Assembly: GCA_039196965.1 (NCBI GenBank) | Contig: JBCCUK010000017.1 | Location: 20,872-84,871 of the forward strand | Reading direction: 5' to 3' | DNA: 64,000 nucleotides | Source: CALLCD01 sp039196965 | GTDB lineage: Bacteria; Pseudomonadota; Alphaproteobacteria; Caulobacterales; Hyphomonadaceae | Shown: piece by piece, positions 25,778-34,303 of the stretch | Layout: the number at the start of each line of letters is the position of its first letter | Position numbering within the stretch: position 1 is the stretch's first letter | Notes under the pieces: model-generated | Seen by the model: the letters and a program-made list of their open reading frames with translations, nothing else | What the model was told of the DNA's origin: nothing | Databases searched by the model: none | Program-made: the position numbers and the translations under genes

Positions 25778-28228
25778 ATGGCTCTATCGGGAGATCAGGT
25801 GCCATTCATACTCGCAGCAGGCACAGCAGCGCTGTCCCTGGCGTCGATTTTGTGGGCTTTGAGGATATCTGATGGGGCGCGAGGGGCGGCGAAAAAGCTC
25901 CGCGACAAGGCGAATGAACTGGAAGAGAAGCTTGCCAAGGCCGACAGTGTCTTTGGAGCCCATCCCGGTGTTATCCTTGTTTGGGAAGGCGATGCCCTTG
26001 AGGCGGTGAGCGATGATATCACGCCGCCTCAACTTTACGGGTCTCTGGCCGCGCTTGCCGGGCTTCTGCGCTATACCGATGATGCTATATCCACTGATCC
26101 AGCGGTAAGAATCATTGAAGGTCTTGCTGACCTTGAAGCCCGCGACAGCGTCAAACAGGACACGACCTTACGTCAGCGCCTGAAAGAGTTACGACAGGAT
26201 GGAACGGCGTTCTCGCTCAAAATCATTGGGCCGGGCGATGCCCATCTTGATGCCGATGGTCGAACGGCTGGAGCCCGTGCGGTCGTCTGGATCACAGATG
26301 CGACGACGCGCGGTATTGAGGAAAGCGCTGCACGCGGTAGGCTGGAGGAAGCCCGTCAGGTCATCGCGTCCGATCCGACGGCATTTCTGGAAATGCTTAG
26401 AAAATCGCCTTTCCCGGCCTGGCGCGTTTCCGGCATGGGCAAGCTGCAATGGGCTAATGAGGCTTATTTGAAGGCGGTTGAGGCTCCCACGCTCGATTAT
26501 GCGCTGGAGCGTCAGGTGATGCTCGATGAAAAAGCTGCCGAGCAGATGAGGCGCACCATCAATAACAATGCGGACATTGATGAAACGCGGTCCATGGCGA
26601 TCAATAAGGAACGCCGCTCCATGCGCATCCTCACCTTCCCGCTGTCCGGCGGGGCGGGGGCCATGGCATTCGATGTCACCGAACAGGAATCAGCGCGCGA
26701 AGATCTTGACCGGCACGTTCAGGCTCATGGCGAGACCCTGAACCATGTGGCCGATGCTGTGGCGATTTTCGGCCCGGAACGGAAGCTGATTTTCAACAAT
26801 CGCGCTTTTGCTGAAATCTGGGGCCTGGAAGAGGGCTTCCTGCTCGACAAGCCGAGCCATGGCGAGCTGCTCGATCGGCTGCGTGAGCGGCGGAAACTGC
26901 CTTTGCGGAGCGATTATGCGACCTGGCGGGCCGAAGAGCTGGCCCACTATCTCGATATCTCAGGCGTGGCGGAGGATATCTGGTCGCTGCCCGATGGCCG
27001 GACACTTTCGATCACACGCCAGCGTCACCCTTTGGGCGGCCTGCTTCTCCTGTTCAAGGATATTACCGATCAGCTCAGTCTTCAGACGAGCTATAATGCT
27101 CTCATTAAGACCCAAAGTTCGACGCTCGATAATCTACACGAAGCCTGCGCGGTGTTTGGCGGCGACGGTCAATTGAAGCTGTCCAACAAGGCGTTCCAGA
27201 CCCTTTGGGGGCTCGACGATGAAAGCCTGAGCATCGGCGCGGATTATGATGCAGTTGTCGATGCCTGTATCCCGCTCTTCCATGACCGGGAAATCTGGAG
27301 CGCAATCAAGGGTCATGTCACCGATGTCAGCCCCGAGGCACGCACGGAAACCACGGGCGAGATGAAGCGTTCCGACGGAACGACGCTCACCTATCTTACC
27401 CATCCACTGCCCGACGGTAACACGCTGATTGCCTTTGCCGATGTGTCGGCGACACGGCGGGTGGAAAGTGCTCTGCGCGAGCGGGCAGAGGCCTTTGCCG
27501 CCGCTGACAGGCTGAAGACCGAATTCGTGCAGAACGTCTCGTACCAGTTACGCTCGCCGCTGACGACGATCCGCGGCTACACCGAATTTCTGCAGAGTCA
27601 GATGCATGACAAGCTAACCGAGCGCCAGCTGGAGTATGTTCAGTGGATTCTCGATGCTTCGGGACAATTGTCGAAACTGATCGACAATGTGCTTGATCTT
27701 GCCATGATTGAGGCTGGCCGGATCGACCTGGAATTGTCAGACTTCGACCTTTCCGAGGTGATTGCCAGTTCGGTGGAAATGGCCGTCTCCAAAGCGGAGG
27801 ATACCGAAATTGCTGTCCGGGCGGAGCTTGGTGATGATCTCGGCATGATCAAAGCTGACGAGCGCAGGATTCGTCAGATCCTGTTCAACCTGTGCTCAAA
27901 TGCCCTACGGTTCACCGAGGCAGGCGGCGAGATTGTGGTTTCCGCCGACCGGATCGACGATATGGCCCGCATTGTCGTGCGCGATAATGGCAAGGGAATC
28001 AGCATTGAGGAGCAGGTGTCGAGCTTTGACAGCTTTACCTCCTCTGATCGCCGGGGAGCCGGGCTTGGCCTCGCCCTCGTGAAGCACTTTGTCGAGCTTC
28101 ACGGTGGTCGCGTAGCCATGAAATCTGAAACCGGCATAGGTACGGAAGTCGTTTGCTGGCTGCCTGTTCAGGCCGTGGAGCAGGCCGTTTCTCCGGATAT
28201 GATGTTTGCAGAGAGCGTCGCTGCATAA
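25778..28228 (+). CDS. divL: DivL-type tyrosine pseudo-histidine kinase with PAS domains
   Basis: The 816-residue protein has one N-terminal helix (about 9-28), a coiled coil (about 33-54), about three PAS-like regions (roughly 195-300, 315-425, 445-560), a dimerisation domain and an ATPase domain. In the H-box, VQNVSYQLRSPLTTI, the phospho-accepting His is replaced by Tyr589, the hallmark of Caulobacter DivL, which controls the CckA-CtrA phosphorelay. The ATPase part retains N (ILFNLCSNALRF), G1 (VRDNGKGI) and G2 (RGAGLGLALV) boxes. ATG 25778 follows TGGAGG. The CtrA box upstream supports a cell-cycle role. The name is assigned from architecture and the Tyr, not from an alignment. Confidence 0.85.
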   Translation: MALSGDQVPFILAAGTAALSLASILWALRISDGARGAAKKLRDKANELEEKLAKADSVFGAHPGVILVWEGDALEAVSDDITPPQLYGSLAALAGLLRYTDDAISTDPAVRIIEGLADLEARDSVKQDTTLRQRLKELRQDGTAFSLKIIGPGDAHLDADGRTAGARAVVWITDATTRGIEESAARGRLEEARQVIASDPTAFLEMLRKSPFPAWRVSGMGKLQWANEAYLKAVEAPTLDYALERQVMLDEKAAEQMRRTINNNADIDETRSMAINKERRSMRILTFPLSGGAGAMAFDVTEQESAREDLDRHVQAHGETLNHVADAVAIFGPERKLIFNNRAFAEIWGLEEGFLLDKPSHGELLDRLRERRKLPLRSDYATWRAEELAHYLDISGVAEDIWSLPDGRTLSITRQRHPLGGLLLLFKDITDQLSLQTSYNALIKTQSSTLDNLHEACAVFGGDGQLKLSNKAFQTLWGLDDESLSIGADYDAVVDACIPLFHDREIWSAIKGHVTDVSPEARTETTGEMKRSDGTTLTYLTHPLPDGNTLIAFADVSATRRVESALRERAEAFAAADRLKTEFVQNVSYQLRSPLTTIRGYTEFLQSQMHDKLTERQLEYVQWILDASGQLSKLIDNVLDLAMIEAGRIDLELSDFDLSEVIASSVEMAVSKAEDTEIAVRAELGDDLGMIKADERRIRQILFNLCSNALRFTEAGGEIVVSADRIDDMARIVVRDNGKGISIEEQVSSFDSFTSSDRRGAGLGLALVKHFVELHGGRVAMKSETGIGTEVVCWLPVQAVEQAVSPDMMFAESVAA

Positions 28229-28336
28229 GAGAGCATTTCCAACAACCCGTTTTCTGAATACCGGCAACAGGTTGCAAGTCAGTGTGGGCTCGGTTTAATC
28301 GGTTCAGCGATATACGTAGCATCTGGAGTACCCTTC

Positions 28337-29353
28337 TTGTTTGAAATCAGCCCACGCTTCGATTGGAGCCATGAGGAAATCGCCTCGCTCTATACCCAGC
28401 CTCTCGACACACTGATGACGGAGGCCCTGCTGGTAAAGCGGGCAAACTGGCCGGAAGGGAAGGTGCAGAAGTCCCAGCTTCTATCCATCAAGACCGGCGG
28501 ATGCGCGGAAAATTGCGGCTACTGCTCACAGTCTGCCCACCACGATACGGGGCTGAAAGCCTCGAAACTGATGGCGCTTGAAGACGTGGTCGACGCTGCC
28601 CAGCGCGCTAAGGATAATGGAGCTGACCGGTTTTGCATGGGCGCAGCCTGGCGTAGCCTGAAAGACCGGGACTTGCCGAAAGTTGCTGCCATGGTCAACG
28701 CAGTAAAGGATCTCGGCCTGGAGACCTGCGTCACGGCTGGCATGCTGGAAGAGGGCCAGGCCGAAGCCCTGAAGGAGGCCGGGCTCGACTATTACAATCA
28801 CAACCTCGACACCTCGCGGGACTATTACACCAAGGTCGTGTCCACACGGACCTATGATGAGCGCCTTGATACGCTGGCCAAGGCGCGGGGGGCGGGCATC
28901 AAGCTCTGCACAGGCGGTATTCTCGGCATGGGCGAGAGCCGAAAGGACAGGATCGGTTTGATCCATGAACTGTCCAAGCTCACACCGCATCCGGAAAGTG
29001 TGCCGATCAACATGCTGGTGCCGATTGAAGGCACCCCCCTAGGCGACAGTCAGGCCATCAGCGTTGTTGAGATGGCCCGTGCTATTGCGGTCTGTCGCAT
29101 CGTCTTCCCGAAGAGCTGGGTGCGCCTGTCTGCCGGGCGGGAAGAAATGAGTGACGAAGGGCAGGCGCTTTGTCTGTTGGCGGGTGCGAACTCGATCTTT
29201 GTCGGCGATCGTCTTCTGACGACGGACAATCCGGGCATTGATGAGGATGACGCCCTTATGGAGACGATGGGCATGGAAACCGCGCCGCGCTGCGAGATGG
29301 AGCCACCCATTATGCAGCCCGAGCCTCAACGGGTGACCTTGATCGGGGGGTAG
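28337..29353 (+). CDS. bioB: Biotin synthase
   Basis: BioB inserts sulfur into dethiobiotin using radical SAM chemistry. The 338-residue protein carries the CxxxCxxC cluster at Cys56, Cys60 and Cys63 (GGCAENCGYCSQS), and conserved YYNHNLDTSRDYY and INMLVPIEGTPL. The start is TTG at 28337, 10 bases after TGGAG; no ATG is available before the conserved N-terminal region. No other biotin gene is nearby, so bioB is alone, followed four bases later by a HAD gene. I found no BioR-type box (TTATCTATAA) upstream. Confidence 0.96.
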   Translation: MFEISPRFDWSHEEIASLYTQPLDTLMTEALLVKRANWPEGKVQKSQLLSIKTGGCAENCGYCSQSAHHDTGLKASKLMALEDVVDAAQRAKDNGADRFCMGAAWRSLKDRDLPKVAAMVNAVKDLGLETCVTAGMLEEGQAEALKEAGLDYYNHNLDTSRDYYTKVVSTRTYDERLDTLAKARGAGIKLCTGGILGMGESRKDRIGLIHELSKLTPHPESVPINMLVPIEGTPLGDSQAISVVEMARAIAVCRIVFPKSWVRLSAGREEMSDEGQALCLLAGANSIFVGDRLLTTDNPGIDEDDALMETMGMETAPRCEMEPPIMQPEPQRVTLIGG

Positions 29354-29357
29354 GCCG

Positions 29358-30011
29358 TTGGCTGTGACGAACCTTGAAGCGGTGATCTGGGACTTTGGCG
29401 GCGTTCTGACGACGTCGCCATTCGAGGCGTTCAGCCGCTATGAGGCGGAGCGTGGCCTGCCGAAGGATTTCATACGCGGCATCAATGCGGTCGACCCCGA
29501 TACCAATGCCTGGGCGCAGTTTGAGCGGTCTGAGATCGATGCGGACGGGTTCGATTTGGCGTTCCGCACGGAGGCCAAGGCGCGGGGTCATGATGTGCCA
29601 GGCAAGGACGTGCTGGCGCTTTTGTCCGGTGATTTGCGGCCGCGGGTGATCGGCGCGCTGAAGGCCTGCAAACAGACCGCAAAGATCGGTTGTATCACGA
29701 ACAATGTGAAATCCGGCAAGGGTGCGGGCATGGCGGTCGACGATGCAAAGGCCGCAGCTGTCGCCGACGTCATGGAAATATTTCACCATGTGATCGAAAG
29801 CTCAAAGATCGGTCTGCGAAAGCCGGACCCTCGTATTTACGCGCTGATGTGCGAGGCCATCGATGTCGATCCGAAGCGCTGTGTCTACATTGATGATCTG
29901 GGAATCAATCTGAAACCCGCGCGTCAAATGGGCATGACCACGATTAAGGCCCTGAACGAAGATCAGATTCTTGCTGATCTTGCCGAGGCGACGGGGCTCA
30001 GCTTTGGCTAG
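29358..30011 (+). CDS. HAD-IA family hydrolase
   Basis: The 217-residue protein has the HAD nucleophile motif VIWDFGGVLTTSPF (Asp12) in the DFGGVL form used by the YihX/epoxide-hydrolase-N-terminal group, the GCITNN motif II, the lysine in RKPDPRIYAL and the acid motif CVYIDDLGINLKPARQMG. A phosphatase acting on a small phosphorylated metabolite is likely. The start is TTG at 29358 (or GTG at 29364), four bases after bioB. The end overlaps the next gene by eight bases. Confidence 0.87.
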   Translation: MAVTNLEAVIWDFGGVLTTSPFEAFSRYEAERGLPKDFIRGINAVDPDTNAWAQFERSEIDADGFDLAFRTEAKARGHDVPGKDVLALLSGDLRPRVIGALKACKQTAKIGCITNNVKSGKGAGMAVDDAKAAAVADVMEIFHHVIESSKIGLRKPDPRIYALMCEAIDVDPKRCVYIDDLGINLKPARQMGMTTIKALNEDQILADLAEATGLSFG

Positions 30012-30591
30012 GTGGCGCAGTTTGCTTGCCGGATTCTTTCTGGCCGCTTGCGGGGTGGAGGAAGAACCGGCACCGCCAGTCCGGCCTGAGCCTGATCAAA
30101 CCCTGATTGAATTGCCTGCCCAGCCGGAGCCGCCGCCCCTGAGCGAGGCCGCAGCCGAAATTCGGGAAGAGCTAAAAAATCTTGCCTTAGCCGGGCGTTT
30201 ACGCGGCCTTTCGCGGCTGGGAGATAATACAGACGGGTTCACATCGAACTTCGCAGGTGAGGACCACTACCAGCACTGGCGCTTACTGAGACGGACCGGT
30301 GTCGATCCGCTGGGACAATTGCAGGCGTTGCTCAATGAACCTCATGCAGAACGTCAGGTGGGAGATGAGATCTGGTATGTCTGGCCGGATCTCGCCGTCC
30401 TGCCAGCGGAGGAATTGGTGCCGGAGCGCCTCGCTTTTCGCGACCGCGCACGATTGCAGGAGCTGGTGGGCGATGAGGGGATTGAACGGATACGGAACGG
30501 TGATGCCTATCCTGGTTTCAGGACAGCCATAGCCGATACAGGGCGCTGGGTGTATTTTCTCCATGAAACAGGAAATGAGGTGACGGAATGA
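30004..30591 (+). CDS. Small hypothetical lipoprotein
   Basis: From TTG 30004 the protein is 195 residues and begins MARWRSLLAGFFLAACGVEEE, with a good lipobox FLAAC. After a proline- and glutamate-rich spacer comes a soluble region (GFTSNFAGEDHYQHWRLL, EIWYVWPDLAVLPAEE, AIADTGRWVYFLHETG) that I cannot name. The open frame extends further upstream to 29971 inside the HAD gene, but that would spoil the signal sequence. The last four bases overlap the phhB start (ATGA), so it is likely translated together with phhB. Confidence 0.72.
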   Translation: MARWRSLLAGFFLAACGVEEEPAPPVRPEPDQTLIELPAQPEPPPLSEAAAEIREELKNLALAGRLRGLSRLGDNTDGFTSNFAGEDHYQHWRLLRRTGVDPLGQLQALLNEPHAERQVGDEIWYVWPDLAVLPAEELVPERLAFRDRARLQELVGDEGIERIRNGDAYPGFRTAIADTGRWVYFLHETGNEVTE

Positions 30592-30881
30592 CCGAGAAAC
30601 TTGGCGCAGAGGCTGCGGTAGGTCAGCTGCAAGGCTGGTCAGTGCTGGACGGGGACCGCGATGCAATCACGAAGACGTTCAAATTCGCCGACTTCAAATC
30701 AGCCTGGGCATTCATGTCGGGGGCGGCCCTGAAAGCCGAGCAGATGGATCACCATCCCGAATGGTTCAATGTCTATAACCGGGTCGAAGTTGTTCTGACG
30801 ACCCATGATGCCAATGGTGTGACTGATAAAGACACTGAGCTCGGCGGATTTATGGACGGCCTCGCGACGAGCCTGTCCTGA
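30588..30881 (+). CDS. phhB: 4a-hydroxytetrahydrobiopterin dehydratase
   Basis: The 97-residue pterin-4a-carbinolamine dehydratase regenerates the pterin cofactor after phenylalanine hydroxylation. The catalytic signature is complete: His55-His56 in DHHPEWFNVYNRVEVVLTTH and the following His73, then GVTDKD. ATG overlaps the preceding stop as ATGA. No phhA is present in the window, so the partner hydroxylase, if any, lies elsewhere. Confidence 0.95.
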   Translation: MTEKLGAEAAVGQLQGWSVLDGDRDAITKTFKFADFKSAWAFMSGAALKAEQMDHHPEWFNVYNRVEVVLTTHDANGVTDKDTELGGFMDGLATSLS

Positions 30882-30890
30882 GGCTGATAT

Positions 30891-31628
30891 TCACCCGACG
30901 GCGCAGTAGCTGGCCCCATAAAGCTCCATAGTGGCCGTATTCTGGACAAGGATCGCGCAGTCATATCCGGCAGGCATTTCCGGAATGGCATAGTTTGCTT
31001 CTTCTCCAGTCCAGTGTCCAATCGTTCGTGTGCCTACGGCGACATTGCGGCTCGCCAGCGTGCGACCCTTGTTTTCACCGCCTCGAACATCGGTCGACTG
31101 CTCAGGCAACAGCTTCACCATCACCACTTCCGCATCAACTGTAGACGATGCCTGTAATGGTGCCACGGTCACCGATGTCGGCTCCGCCATGATGTAGGCG
31201 GACGTTTTGGGAGCTGATCTGATCAGCTGGGACACTGCCCGGTTGCGCGACCCCGTTGTCTCGGTCTTTCCGTTGATGATCGCCTGAGGAGTGTAAACGC
31301 TCTTTACGCCTCGCAGCACCATATTGTAGTCGCGTTGCCGCTCGGTGTATTCAGAACTGGAATATGGATCTTCCCATTTGCCGGCGCGGCCATAAACGAG
31401 ATCATCCCAATAGTCGACATGCCACTCGATCACGACGATATCATCGCGCTCGGTCAGTTCACTGAAAAGCGCCTCTGCTGGTGGGCAGGACGAGCAGGAC
31501 TGTGACGTGAACAGCTCTGCGAGAATGGGATTTGACGGCAGCTCTTCTGCAGAATCCCCAAAGGATACAGGCGCGAGCATAGCCGCGAAGCCAATGAAAA
31601 CAGATGATGTGCGCAAGGTCCAACGCAT
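30891..31628 (-). CDS. DUF1223 domain-containing exported thioredoxin-fold protein
   Basis: From ATG 31628 the protein is 245 residues. A signal sequence (FIGFAAMLAPVSFG) precedes ELFTSQSCSSCPPAEALF, where Cys45 and Cys48 form the CxxC typical of DUF1223. Further family motifs are EWHVDYWDDLVYG and DYNMVLRGVKSVYTPQAIINGK. The role is unknown; a periplasmic thiol function is inferred from the CxxC. The open frame continues to 31994 upstream, but the extra region has no signal sequence and crosses the promoter region of the divergent SDR gene. Confidence 0.88.
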   Translation of the reverse strand: MRWTLRTSSVFIGFAAMLAPVSFGDSAEELPSNPILAELFTSQSCSSCPPAEALFSELTERDDIVVIEWHVDYWDDLVYGRAGKWEDPYSSSEYTERQRDYNMVLRGVKSVYTPQAIINGKTETTGSRNRAVSQLIRSAPKTSAYIMAEPTSVTVAPLQASSTVDAEVVMVKLLPEQSTDVRGGENKGRTLASRNVAVGTRTIGHWTGEEANYAIPEMPAGYDCAILVQNTATMELYGASYCAVG

Positions 31629-31821
31629 CGTGCATTGCCTCAATATCTTATAATACCTGCATATATTTTGGTGCCCGGGCCACGCACATGCAAATCGCAT
31701 TTCATCACTGCCCCGTGTGCAACTGTTGATAGGTACGGACCGAATATGAAAAGCGGCGGCTTGACGGGTTTGCCGAGACCTGAAAATCAGACGCACGGAA
31801 ATAAAGTTATGGAGGATCGAT

Positions 31822-32595
31822 ATGGGGCGAGTTGATGGAAAAAAGGCACTGGTCACAGGCGGTGCCCAGGGGCTGGGCGAGGCGTCGGCGAAGATGCTGG
31901 CGCGGGAAGGGGCGAAGGTCACGGTCACCGATCTGAATGGCGACGGGGCCGAAGCGGTCGCCGCCGACATAAATGCGGCCCATGGCGAGGGCACAGCCTT
32001 CGCCTTCGCTCACGACGTCGCCAATGAAGAACAGTGGAAAAGCATTGCCCAATCTGCCCACGACGCCATGGGTGGGCTGAACGTTCTCCTCAATAACGCA
32101 GGGATTGGGTCCCTCGGAAGCGTTGAAGATGAAGACTACGACATGTTCCGCAAGGTTCAGGTAGTGGATGTCGATTCGATATTCCTTGGATGCAAGTATG
32201 CCATTCCGCTGATGCGGGACCATGGGCTTGGCTCGATCATCAATATCTCGTCGATCGCCGGGATCATCGCCTCCGGAAATTATGTTTCCTACAATGCGGC
32301 CAAAGCTGCTGTTCGGCACATGTCGAAATCGATTGCGCTTCATTGTGCGAAGACAGGCGGCCAGATCCGCTGCAATTCAATACATCCGACTTTTATCGAC
32401 ACACCGATCCTCGATGGCGTGAAGCAGATGTTCGGCGAAGAAGAGGGCCTCGCCAAACTGGCACGCCAGGTGCCGCTCGGCCGTGTCGGGGAGCCGGATG
32501 ATATTGCCTATGCCGTGCTCTATCTCGCGAGCGATGAGAGCAAGTTCATGACCGGTTCTGAGCTGAAAGTGGATGGTGGCATTTCCGCGATGTAG
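31822..32595 (+). CDS. Short-chain dehydrogenase/reductase
   Basis: The 257-residue SDR has the NAD(P) motif TGGAQGLGE (about residues 12-20), NNAGIG, the catalytic Ser in INISSIAG and the Tyr-Lys pair in YNAAKAA. An acidic residue after the second strand (VTDLNG) suggests NAD preference. The C-terminal pattern GSELKVDGGISAM is typical of the classical SDRs that include hydroxysteroid and 3-oxoacyl reductases. GGAGG precedes ATG 31822. A second SDR gene follows after about 12 bases, so the two probably act in one pathway, whose substrate I cannot identify. Confidence 0.92.
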   Translation: MGRVDGKKALVTGGAQGLGEASAKMLAREGAKVTVTDLNGDGAEAVAADINAAHGEGTAFAFAHDVANEEQWKSIAQSAHDAMGGLNVLLNNAGIGSLGSVEDEDYDMFRKVQVVDVDSIFLGCKYAIPLMRDHGLGSIINISSIAGIIASGNYVSYNAAKAAVRHMSKSIALHCAKTGGQIRCNSIHPTFIDTPILDGVKQMFGEEEGLAKLARQVPLGRVGEPDDIAYAVLYLASDESKFMTGSELKVDGGISAM

Positions 32596-32607
32596 GAGAG
32601 GGTGGCT

Positions 32608-33348
32608 GTGCACTCACTTCAAGGAAAGACAATTCTGGTGACCGGTGCCTCGCGTGGCATTGGCGCAGCAACAGCGCTTGCCTGCGCCGAGGCTGGAGCC
32701 ACCGTCCTGCCCCATGCGACAGGGATGAGTGATGCTGCGGCGGGTGTTTCTGCCAAGCTGGATACCGATTTCCTGTTTGAAGACCTGTCAGATGACGGAG
32801 CGGGAGGGCATCTCTTTGAAGCGGCCCTTGCGCGAGCTGATCGGATCGACGGGGTGGTGAACAATGCTGGCGTCTATCTGCCATCGCCGCTCACAGGCAG
32901 TGGTTGGGAGGATGGCTGGGCAAAGACCATGGCCGTGAATGTGCAGGCACCGGCAGATATCTGCCGAGCGGCGGTGGCACATTTCCGCGAGCGTGATGGC
33001 GGAGGAACGGTGGTGAACATTGCCAGCCGGGCAGGGCACCGCGGCGACGGTCCGGACCATGCCGCTTATGCGGCCTCGAAAGGGGCGGTTCTTGCCATGA
33101 CGAAGACCTGGGCGCGAGCCCTCGCAGAGGAAGACATACTTTTCTACGCCATCGCGCCGGGCTGGGTGGAGACCCGCATGGCACCTGAAGACATTAAAAA
33201 GCGCGCCGAAGCGGTTGCCGATATTCCCCTCGGCCGCGTGGCACAACCCGAAGAGGTTGCCGCAATGGCTGTGTTCCTGCTGACAGGCGCTTGCGCGTCG
33301 TCGGCTGGCGCGACCTTTGATATCAACGGCGCAAGCCATGTCCGCTAA
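32608..33348 (+). CDS. Short-chain dehydrogenase/reductase
   Basis: This second classical SDR (about 246 residues) has TGASRGIGAA, NNAGVYLP, the Ser in VNIASRAG and Tyr-Lys in YAASKGA, then PGWVETRMAP and GATFDINGASHVR. The frame opens at GTG 32602, but GTG 32608 is better spaced from the AGGAGAG at 32593-32599. It is transcribed with the SDR upstream and followed 11 bases later by murB. Substrate unknown. Confidence 0.91.
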   Translation: MHSLQGKTILVTGASRGIGAATALACAEAGATVLPHATGMSDAAAGVSAKLDTDFLFEDLSDDGAGGHLFEAALARADRIDGVVNNAGVYLPSPLTGSGWEDGWAKTMAVNVQAPADICRAAVAHFRERDGGGTVVNIASRAGHRGDGPDHAAYAASKGAVLAMTKTWARALAEEDILFYAIAPGWVETRMAPEDIKKRAEAVADIPLGRVAQPEEVAAMAVFLLTGACASSAGATFDINGASHVR

Positions 33349-33359
33349 CAGAGTATCAT

Positions 33360-34298
33360 GTGAGTTCCATGCCCTTTGATTTTTCTATTTTGCCATCCGT
33401 ACGCGGAAAGCTGTTCGAAAGTGCTTCGCTTGCGCCCTATACATGGTTCCGGGTTGGCGGCCCTGCTGATGCGCTTTTTATCCCCGAGGATGAAGAGGAT
33501 CTTGCATCATTCCTGACGGATTTGCCGGAAGATGTGCCGGTCACCGTATTGGGAGTTGGATCGAATGTGATCGTCCGCGATGGCGGGATCGAAGGTGTTG
33601 TGGTGCGTCTGGCGGGCCGCCATTGGGGACAGGTGCAGATTGAGGGAGCCGATGTGACGGCACATGCCGGGGCGCTTGATCTCTCCATTGCCAAGGCGGC
33701 AGCGAAGGCCGGCGTTAATGGTCTTGGGTTTCTGTCAGGGATTCCTGGATCAATAGGCGGGGCGATCCGCACAAATGCCGGCTGCTATGGACGCGAGCTG
33801 TCGGATGTCCTGCAGCGTCTGCGCGGCGTTCGCCGGGATGGCAACCGAATGGAAATGACGGCCGCTGACGTTCAGTTTTCTTATCGGCATACGAACTTTC
33901 CTGAAGATATTATCGTCACGCAAGTATTCCTGTCGGGTGACGGTCTTTCCGATCCAGATATTCTCCGTGAAGAGATTAAAACCCATCGCGACCGCCGCGC
34001 GGAAACGCAGCCGATTACAGAGAAGACCGGAGGCTCGACATTTGCCAATCCCGATCCGCCGGGAACGGAAAATCCGCGGTCATCCTGGAAACTGATCGAG
34101 GATGCCGGGTGCCGCGGGTTGATGGTTGGGGGCGCTCAGGTCTCCAAAAAACACTGTAACTTTCTGATCAATACCGGCGAGGCCACAGCCGCAGATCTGG
34201 AAGCCCTTGGCGAGCTTGTTCGTGCACGCGTACGCGATACCAGCGGCGTTGATCTGAGATGGGAGCTTCGGCGAATTGGACGTCTGGAAAGGGACTGA
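33360..34298 (+). CDS. murB: UDP-N-acetylenolpyruvoylglucosamine reductase
   Basis: MurB reduces UDP-GlcNAc-enolpyruvate to UDP-MurNAc, the second committed step of peptidoglycan synthesis. The 312-residue flavoprotein has YTWFRVGGPAD, GVGSNVIVRDGGI, SGIPGSIGGAIRTNAGCYG, the Tyr loop FSYRHTNFP and the C-terminal GSTFANP...AGCRGLMVGGAQVS. The start is GTG 33360, or ATG 33369. It stands apart from the usual dcw division/cell-wall cluster but next to glmM and glmS, which make its upstream precursor. No ddl or mur ligase is in the window. Confidence 0.97.
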   Translation: MSSMPFDFSILPSVRGKLFESASLAPYTWFRVGGPADALFIPEDEEDLASFLTDLPEDVPVTVLGVGSNVIVRDGGIEGVVVRLAGRHWGQVQIEGADVTAHAGALDLSIAKAAAKAGVNGLGFLSGIPGSIGGAIRTNAGCYGRELSDVLQRLRGVRRDGNRMEMTAADVQFSYRHTNFPEDIIVTQVFLSGDGLSDPDILREEIKTHRDRRAETQPITEKTGGSTFANPDPPGTENPRSSWKLIEDAGCRGLMVGGAQVSKKHCNFLINTGEATAADLEALGELVRARVRDTSGVDLRWELRRIGRLERD

Positions 34299-34303
34299 TA
34301 TAC

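Noticed and set aside
28229..28336. A BioR box upstream of bioB
   Set aside because: No TTATCTATAA-like palindrome is present in the gap.
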